Shown here: positions 57,762 to 64,000 of the stretch, piece after piece | Position numbering within the stretch: the first letter of the stretch is position 1 | Layout of the letters: each line of letters begins with the position of its first letter | Assembly (NCBI GenBank): GCA_029298735.1 | Contig: JANSLP010000123.1 | Span: 1-64,000, forward strand | From: Ophiostoma sp. CBS 140.51 | Lineage: Eukaryota > Ascomycota > Sordariomycetes > Ophiostomatales > Ophiostomataceae | DNA length: 64,000 bases | Direction of reading: 5' to 3' | Notes under the pieces: generated by a model | The model's database searches: none | What the model was told of the DNA's origin: nothing | Seen by the model: only the letters and a program-made list of their open reading frames with translations | Program-made: the position numbers and the translations under genes

Positions 57762-58869
57762 TTAGAACACCAGAGCGGCACCCTTCGTCTTCTTGTCACC
57801 ACTGGGGGGAGGTTAGTATCTTTATGATGTATCGAGAAAAGAGCGAGGCGAGGACAGAAAAAAACGTACCCGAGCTCGAAGTGCTTGGTGCGCTTCAGCG
57901 GCAGCTGCTTCTTGGCCTTGCATGATGTGCACTCCAGACGAAGCACGATCTTCTTGGTGGTCTTGGCCTTCTTGTGGAAAATCTGCTTCGTCTGACCACC
58001 GTAACCGGACTGCTTACGGTCGTAACGACGCTTACCCTGAGCGAACAGACTGGCCTTGCCGGTCTTGTACTGGGTGACCTTGTCTGGTGTGTGTTAGCCG
58101 TCTGTTGTGACATTTCGGTCTGTGTTTGTCGTCGACATGTCGCTTCCATCTGGCACTCGGAAGGATTCCGCGGGTTGGCTGTCCACCATCGTCCGCCAAA
58201 GTCGTCGGTTTGCAGGAAGGACATCGAAGTGCCAAAGACGCCTCACCCGACCCATAGGCTCTCCGTCGCTCAATCGTCCTCCGATGTTGAATTTTGTGCC
58301 GTCGTCTTCCTCATTGTGCTAGATGGAATGCGTGCCTGTCGTTTTGAATTGGATATACGTACGCTGGGTGTGCTTGCGGCACTCCTTGCCCTTGCCTGTA
58401 CGTCAAGAAAAACAAAGGTTAATATCTAAATATCTCGTTCGTCATATTGAAAAGTGTTGTTGTCGAGGCGAAACGGTGGGATTCCGTGTTCAGTCGTCGG
58501 TGTTCGAGGAGGGGAATGTGAACGCACAGTAGGTCTTTCTCGTCTCTGTATACGGAATATGGTTAGCAATCAATAATTCAACCAGAGTCCAAAATTTCAA
58601 CATGGAAACAGCCTGCACGGAGCCACAAGATCCCTCTCATCGCCAGCATTGCCAATAAGAGTGTCCGTCGTCTTTTCCCGTCGTCTGTCGTATCGTGGCC
58701 CGAGAAAACTTCGACATGGGGCGGCTTCTGGGTTTCGATTCGTGGTTCGAACAGGGTGTTGACGGCTTCGGCGACGGCTTGCTGGCGATTTGGTGATATA
58801 TCTTGCTCCTCGTCTATCTCCTGTGCTTTGGCTTGTCGTTTCACACTACTTACTCGGAATGTTGACCAT
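57762..58869 (-). CDS. RPL42: 60S ribosomal protein eL42 (L44e family), Gln56 variant
   Basis: Five exons (58869-58854, 58545-58528, 58395-58363, 58083-57870, 57801-57762) give 106 residues, the exact eL42 length. Exon 2 is only 18 nt. The N-terminus [20 protein letters not shown] and the block [17 protein letters not shown] are diagnostic. Zinc ligands Cys12, Cys17, Cys74 and Cys77 are present, as are Lys40 and Lys55, which are methylated in yeasts. Residue 56 is Gln (codon 57985-57983); the cycloheximide-sensitive form in yeasts has Pro. eL42 lies at the ribosomal E site, where cycloheximide binds. Introns of 308, 132 and 279 nt are long for this window, where other protein genes have 53-164 nt introns. 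Confidence 0.96.
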
Positions 58870-61800
58870 CTTGGCGGTTGTTACTCGGCTGAAGAGTCGT
58901 TGTCGTTGGGTGTGATGTGATGGTCGTGAAGTGTCGATTTTGCGGGAGTGCAAAAGAAGCTTGCTGATGCTGGACCTAGAGGGTTTTTTTTGCACACAGT
59001 CTCTAATTTTTCCGACCTAAAAAAAGTTTGTGCGTTCCGGCAGCCCCAAGGAAAAAAGAGGGGAGGAAAGGAGGGACAAAAAAATATTATTGTGGCGTTA
59101 AGTGCACCGCCACAGACAAAATGTCTCCACTTTCAGAGAACAGTGCAAATACAGTACTGAATCAGATAGATCGCACTCGACACTGTATGCACTGTCTCGG
59201 CACTGTCCTCGAACCAACAGAGATGATCTCCACCGCGCTTGACCTTCTTTCTGCCTTTGTATTTCCTCACATAGATTGCCCTGATCAGAGTTGTCATGCC
59301 CGCGCATTTCTCCGGAATTGTAGCCACAACCTGTAATCTCGGGTGTATCTCTTTTCTGTCTCTCATAAAATGTCAGCAGAAGTCAGCGGCCGTTCTTCCC
59401 CGACAGGAAAGGAAGCATCTTAAACTGTCAACTGTGTCACTCCTCCCTGTTGATGAGAGGTATCGACTCCTACTGCAGGTACTTTCTTCAGCTGTACTGC
59501 GGAAGGTGCGACCGATCGCTCCTGACGATTTGCACTAGTCGCGCATCACAGCAGCCCGTTGCAGAGTTGACCTCGAGTTGGACTTTGGCAGGTGCATAAG
59601 TTTATATTGACGTCTGCGTCATAAAACTTTCATCGAGCAAAAGCCACCACAACTCTACATACATTGATCTTTTACAAGTACATTTTCTATGAAGCTTGAG
59701 AGCCATAGCTGACCCAACAGTGTTAACCCAGGCCTGTTTTAGCCGGTGCCTGGTTCCTGCATACAAACCACGCCTCTGCAGTTGGTACACGGCATAGAGC
59801 ACATGGCCAGGCCTCCTGGCTCTCCTGGCCTGCCAGCCAGCCGAGAACCAAGATCGTGATTCCAGCGCTTTTCGCGGTAATGCGGGCGCTCACCTACGAC
59901 GGTCATCATTGCCTGTCTGCCTTTGGACCGGAGAATACCGTCGTCTTTAAATACCCCTTTTGCACCAATTGTTTTCTCCTCGGCATCATCACCCCTGATG
60001 AGAATGCGACGTATCAACCTACTATTTCATTCTCCCGCGCTCTCGCGCCACACGGGGGGAGTGCGAATGGTGGAGTTGTTGGAGATTTCTGGAAAAGGGG
60101 GCTCAAGTGACAAGGGCCAGGCCATGATGCCATGTCGTGATTTTGCTGGCCATCTTTTATCGTTTCTTGAGTTTCTCATGGGGAAGGTAAAAGGGCAAAA
60201 AGGCAAAGACAGTATGTATTTCCGAATCAGTCGCTTCGGCCGTCTTCCTTCGTCCGTTGTCGGCACATCTTTCCCTTGTTTGGCCTGGCACAGTGGCCTG
60301 TGTCCAGCATCCATGCTCGTCCCATCTCTTGCTCGTAAAGTTGCACTCCGCACTCCGTAGACGATGCTCCGTTGTCTGACACAAGCATCCCTGTGATCCC
60401 CATGCCAATACCCCGATACCCCATAGCTGTCGTATTTCACTGATTGCTATTGTGTGCACAAAAGATTACGGAGCGGGAGTGACCTGGAGAGGCTGGTTGA
60501 GATAAGTGTTTCCCAGGTTTGTTTTTGGCGGAGTTGGGACCGGGGATCATGGAGGTTCAGAGGCTTAAGGGAGGTGATGGATTGCGCACTCTTTATTGAG
60601 TATTGAGAGCATAATGTCGTCCCATCAACTCCATCGCTCTAGGACAGGGAGAGCTAGATCGCCCTCATGTGCTTTTTGGCGTTGCTGTTTTGACTCCAGT
60701 GCCAGTGGTGTCTGTTGGTTTCCTCAATCTTTTGTGTGCCGCGTTATTGTTGGCTGTTAGCTGTTGGTTCGACCCTGTTTGACGGTCGTTCGCTCTCCGT
60801 TACCTATCCATTGTTCTCTTGTTCCTTCTCTCCCTTTGTCCTCTTCTCACCCGTCAGGTCATGCGAAATGCCCCTGCGTCTCCCAAGCTTTCTGAAGTTA
60901 GATCCCAAACGGTTCCCCAAAAAAGCACGAAAGAGTCCCAAAATGCGGCCTTCCTTTCCGACAAAACTTGCTGGGGGTTGTTGACTGCCAGACTGCCAGA
61001 CTGCCAGAACTGCCTGACCAGGCCCAGCCCAGGCCCGTCCAGGCCTAGGGCCAGACCAATAGGACCACCTGCCGGAATCATTTTCCCTCAATAATCTCTC
61101 TCGTCGAACCCCTGTGGGTGCAGTTGAGCGAAGACCAGAGCAAAAAGAACAAAAAGAGTAAAAAGAGGAGTCCAAAAGGGCCCTGAGAGGCTTGGCCGCA
61201 CCGCAAGGGCCACCTCCATTCAAGAATAAGCGTGCCGATCTTCAGGCCGCCCGTCCCAGACAAAGGGCCCACTGGCCCTGGCCGTTTTCTCCGCAAAATC
61301 GACCTTGAGCTGTTTCTGGTTGTGTTTGTGTGGTGGTGGTGTGTGAGTGCTCCCGTGTCGAGGAGAAGTTGGACACAAAGAAAAGGAAGATGTGTGGTAT
61401 GGAGTACTCGACTAGGATACGACGGCACAAAAGCGTGGGACTCGTCGAGAATAGATACGCACGACCGAGGGCTCCGCATGTGGAAATGCGGAAGACGCAA
61501 GAAATGAGCGAAACAGAAGGCGAAAGAACAAAGGAAAGAAGGAATGGAAGGCCGCAGATTGGGTCGCTGCCTTGTTTCTTTTGATTTTCTCGTGCAGAGG
61601 AGGACGTCGATCGGGCCAGATATTAACGAGCACAATTCCCAAGTACTGGAATTGAAACATGGTACGTTTGTTCATTGCTTGATAGTGATCGTAGCATTGT
61701 TGTGTCGTCAGCGATGGAGGGCGAGCCAAGACCGAAAGATGGCTGGTTGGAAGCCGATGAAGCGAAGAGAGAGATAGAGACAACGCAAGGTGAGATGCGA

Positions 61801-63559
61801 CCAAATTAGGTCCTCAATTCTTAATGCTCTGCCCTGTACTCCGTAATGGTCGATATTGCAGCTTCCCTGCACCGGTCCCTCTATTTAGGTTGATTGCTCC
61901 TTCCCCGTGTCTTTGCTATGGACGATGCTCCGTATCCCGTGCTCGCTCGTTCCTTCTCTGCCTGGCTACATTTGGAGTTTGCAGGAAGGCACGCTTGCTC
62001 TTTCCTCCCTGTTTTGACTTCTGAGCGTACATCTCCCCCTTTTCTCTCCGTCTATCGTCAACATTCCTCTCGAGAACCTCATCTCGACGACACCAAGTGT
62101 CTGCAGGGCGACTTAATCCCAAGCCTGTGGCCCACAGAGTGCGGCACAGCCCAGCACCTTTATTAGCCCCCAAACCCACCTCGCCCACAAATACCAGGCA
62201 CATTGCCGCGCTGTCCCCTCTTCATCGAGTCCAGAGTCGGCTTCGAGATTATCAACACAAATCGCCATCAGAGAGTCGCCCTCCGGTTCTGGCTTCGCTT
62301 TGCTAGGGGCGTCCCTATTAGCCCACCTCGCCTTACCGCCACCGTCTCGACGGCGTCTTGAACCATCTGATTTCCGACCGCACATCCCGCTGCGCTGTTT
62401 TCTCACCTTGTTGGCCAACGGAACTCGCATTCTCCGCGATCTTTCTCCTCTCACTATCTTCTCACCCCGGACCCTCTCCTCATCTCTCGGCCATATCGCG
62501 CCGCTCGTTTGTCCTCTTGACCTCCTCTCGCCTTTCCGTCGATGCCGTATCGGGCTAAGACTCGCCTGCAAGCAAAACACGCCGCGCACCGCACCAGGAG
62601 CTCGTTGCTCGTGCACTACGGCCATAATCATCCAGTGCCGTCCACCGTCGACCAGGTGCCCAAATAGGGCCAAACGCAGGCACAAGTCTATCTCGCGACG
62701 CACCGGCCACCACGAGCGTTTTTGCCTTGTGATTTGGAGAGCTTTGATGGGCTTCTATGAAGTGCGGGACTTGACCTCGACTGAAAGCTACGACATACGC
62801 CGTGCCCCATCAACATTTTACCTAGCTTGTGCTCTTGCACTAGTTTGCGGACACCACACCCTGCCAGTGGAGTCTTTACTTCCTCTAAACTCCTCTAACT
62901 CCTCTCCAAACTCCTCAGCTGTCGTCCACGCTGCCACACAAAGCAACCTTCCCCGCGGCCGCCGCTTTGTTCTTCCCTCTCTCCCTCGGTCGATTGTCCC
63001 CCGTTCTCTTTCATTCCTCATTCCTCTTCCGTCCCGCCGTCCTGCCCGTCTTCCTTGTCGTCTGATCATATTCGCATTCTTTTTCTCCCGCGACTTTTTT
63101 CTCACATTTATTTTGCATTTCTATCACCTCTACGCGGTCCGACCACGAGACCCCTCTCCACTCGTTGTTTTGGCTTGAGAATAGTAACGGACCAACGGAC
63201 ACATACCATCTCACGCCCTGGATCTGCCATGCGTGGCGCAAAGAGACTGTCTTAGAAAATATCCCGACGTGAGCTGCACCAGACGACGCACGCGCCCAAT
63301 CTTCACCTTTAACCTGTGTTTCTTGTCGGTGAAACGCCAGGTCGACCTGCCGCGCCTCATAGCCAACTGTTGATACATCCAGGCCAGATGGACAGCGACC
63401 TACGAAGGTGATCGACCGGGAGCCTCCGACCACCACACATTTGGCTTCTTCAACAAATCGCACGACCGATTACAGCAGCCACCGTTTTCTGCGAAATGCA
63501 GACGCTTTGCTGACACCAACCCGACTTATCACAAAACCAAAAGATCAAGGCCGCCCACA
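58870..63559. other. 4.7-kb region without recognisable genes; leader of the right-end gene
   Basis: No supported coding region. A GCTCCTTCC site lies at 61896-61904. At about 60990-61060 there are tandem CCAGACTG units and a C/G-rich run of CCAGGCC-like repeats. From about 62200 to 63150 the plus strand is C/T-rich, like the long promoter or leader of the gene starting at 63560. Reading frames in 59000-62000 look random. Confidence 0.4.
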
Positions 63560-64000
63560 ATGGAAGGGCGGTCTTCTTTCGGCGGTGACCGCGACCGGGA
63601 TCGAGACCGGGATCGGCCCAGGAGCTTGCCTGAGCACCCCACCTCCCCGCCCCCACAGTATGCTTCGTCTCCCCAGCTCGACCATCGGGCAGGGCCGCAG
63701 CTGTCTGAAGCATTCCAGGCGTCCCAGACGACCAAGTCGTCGTCTCGCACTCCTCATCTTCCTTCATTACCCGAGTCGCCTCTGACGCCCGCACGTCCGA
63801 GCGAGACCGCTGCGTTTCCACCGCCGTCCGTCTCCTCCCGGGCCAATATCAACACCAGCACCATCACCACCATCACCACCGCATCTTCTACTACTCCCGA
63901 CGACACAATAGCCCCTGTTTCTGCGCCCACCACCATGCAGTCTACAATCCGCGCTGTCACACCTGAACCCCTCGACCACCGCAGAACTGTCACACAAGAC
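63560..64000 (+). CDS. N-terminus of an unidentified protein, cut by window end
   Basis: An open frame starts at an ATG in good context (CCACAATGG) and is still open after 147 codons at the window edge. The visible part is entirely low-complexity: GGDRDRDRDRDRPR near the start, then Pro/Ser/Gln-rich sequence and runs of Thr/Ser (ISTSTITT-like, about residues 100-115). A long C/T-rich leader precedes it, as for large regulatory genes in filamentous fungi. Nothing identifies the family; kinases and transcription factors with disordered N-termini are examples of what it could be. Low codon-level doubt about it being coding, no claim on function. Confidence 0.55.
   Translation, partial: MEGRSSFGGDRDRDRDRDRPRSLPEHPTSPPPQYASSPQLDHRAGPQLSEAFQASQTTKSSSRTPHLPSLPESPLTPARPSETAAFPPPSVSSRANINTSTITTITTASSTTPDDTIAPVSAPTTMQSTIRAVTPEPLDHRRTVTQD

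Overview
This window looks like nuclear DNA from a filamentous ascomycete, probably a sordariomycete. Most genes are split by introns of about 50-110 nt with GTRNGT-type donors and CTAAC branch sites. Intergenic regions are long, with pyrimidine-rich leaders, and every recognisable protein is a fungal or eukaryotic housekeeping type. I see no operons, plasmid genes, phage genes, CRISPR arrays, transposases or tRNA genes. Ribosomal protein eL42 carries Gln at position 56, a residue linked in yeasts to cycloheximide tolerance. That would suit the Ophiostomatales, but it is only a hint about identity.

Layout, left to right. 0.8-5.8 kb: a CENP-K-like kinetochore protein (-) diverges from a three-KH-domain RNA-binding protein (+). 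7.0-14.7 kb: a small conserved protein (-), dUTPase (+), pyridoxal kinase (-) and PCNA (-). dUTPase and PCNA both have ACGCGT (MluI cell-cycle box) sites upstream. 15.7-22.9 kb: a vezatin/Inp2-like membrane protein (-), EMC6 (+) and a GTPBP1/2-like GTPase (-). 24.4-33.1 kb: the SNAP-25-family SNARE Sec9 (+), the ESCRT-associated protein Bro1 (+) and an unknown four-helix membrane protein (-). 34.2-41.4 kb: RanGAP (-), a C2H2 zinc-finger protein resembling the INO80 subunit Iec1 (+), an unknown tetraspan protein (-) and ribosomal protein eL19 (+). 43.5-47.4 kb: mitochondrial-type serine hydroxymethyltransferase (+) and a secreted Thr/Val-rich protein (-). 52.1-58.9 kb: ureidoglycolate lyase ending in SKL (-), a doubtful single-pass membrane ORF (+), a 2H-phosphoesterase-like protein (+) and ribosomal protein eL42 (-). 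A new gene starts at 63.56 kb and runs off the end.

The genes do not form one pathway. Shared themes are S-phase nucleotide and replication factors (dUTPase, PCNA, and SHMT through folate), membrane traffic (Sec9, Bro1, EMC6), peroxisome links (the vezatin/Inp2-like protein and the SKL-tagged lyase) and translation (eL19, eL42). Gene models were built by hand from splice signals, and each spliced model keeps an intact frame. I did not find a clearly new biological system. The best leads are Gln56 in eL42, a 9-mer (GCTCCTTCC) recurring in intergenic DNA, the SKL tail on ureidoglycolate lyase, and Asp in place of the second central-layer Gln of Sec9.
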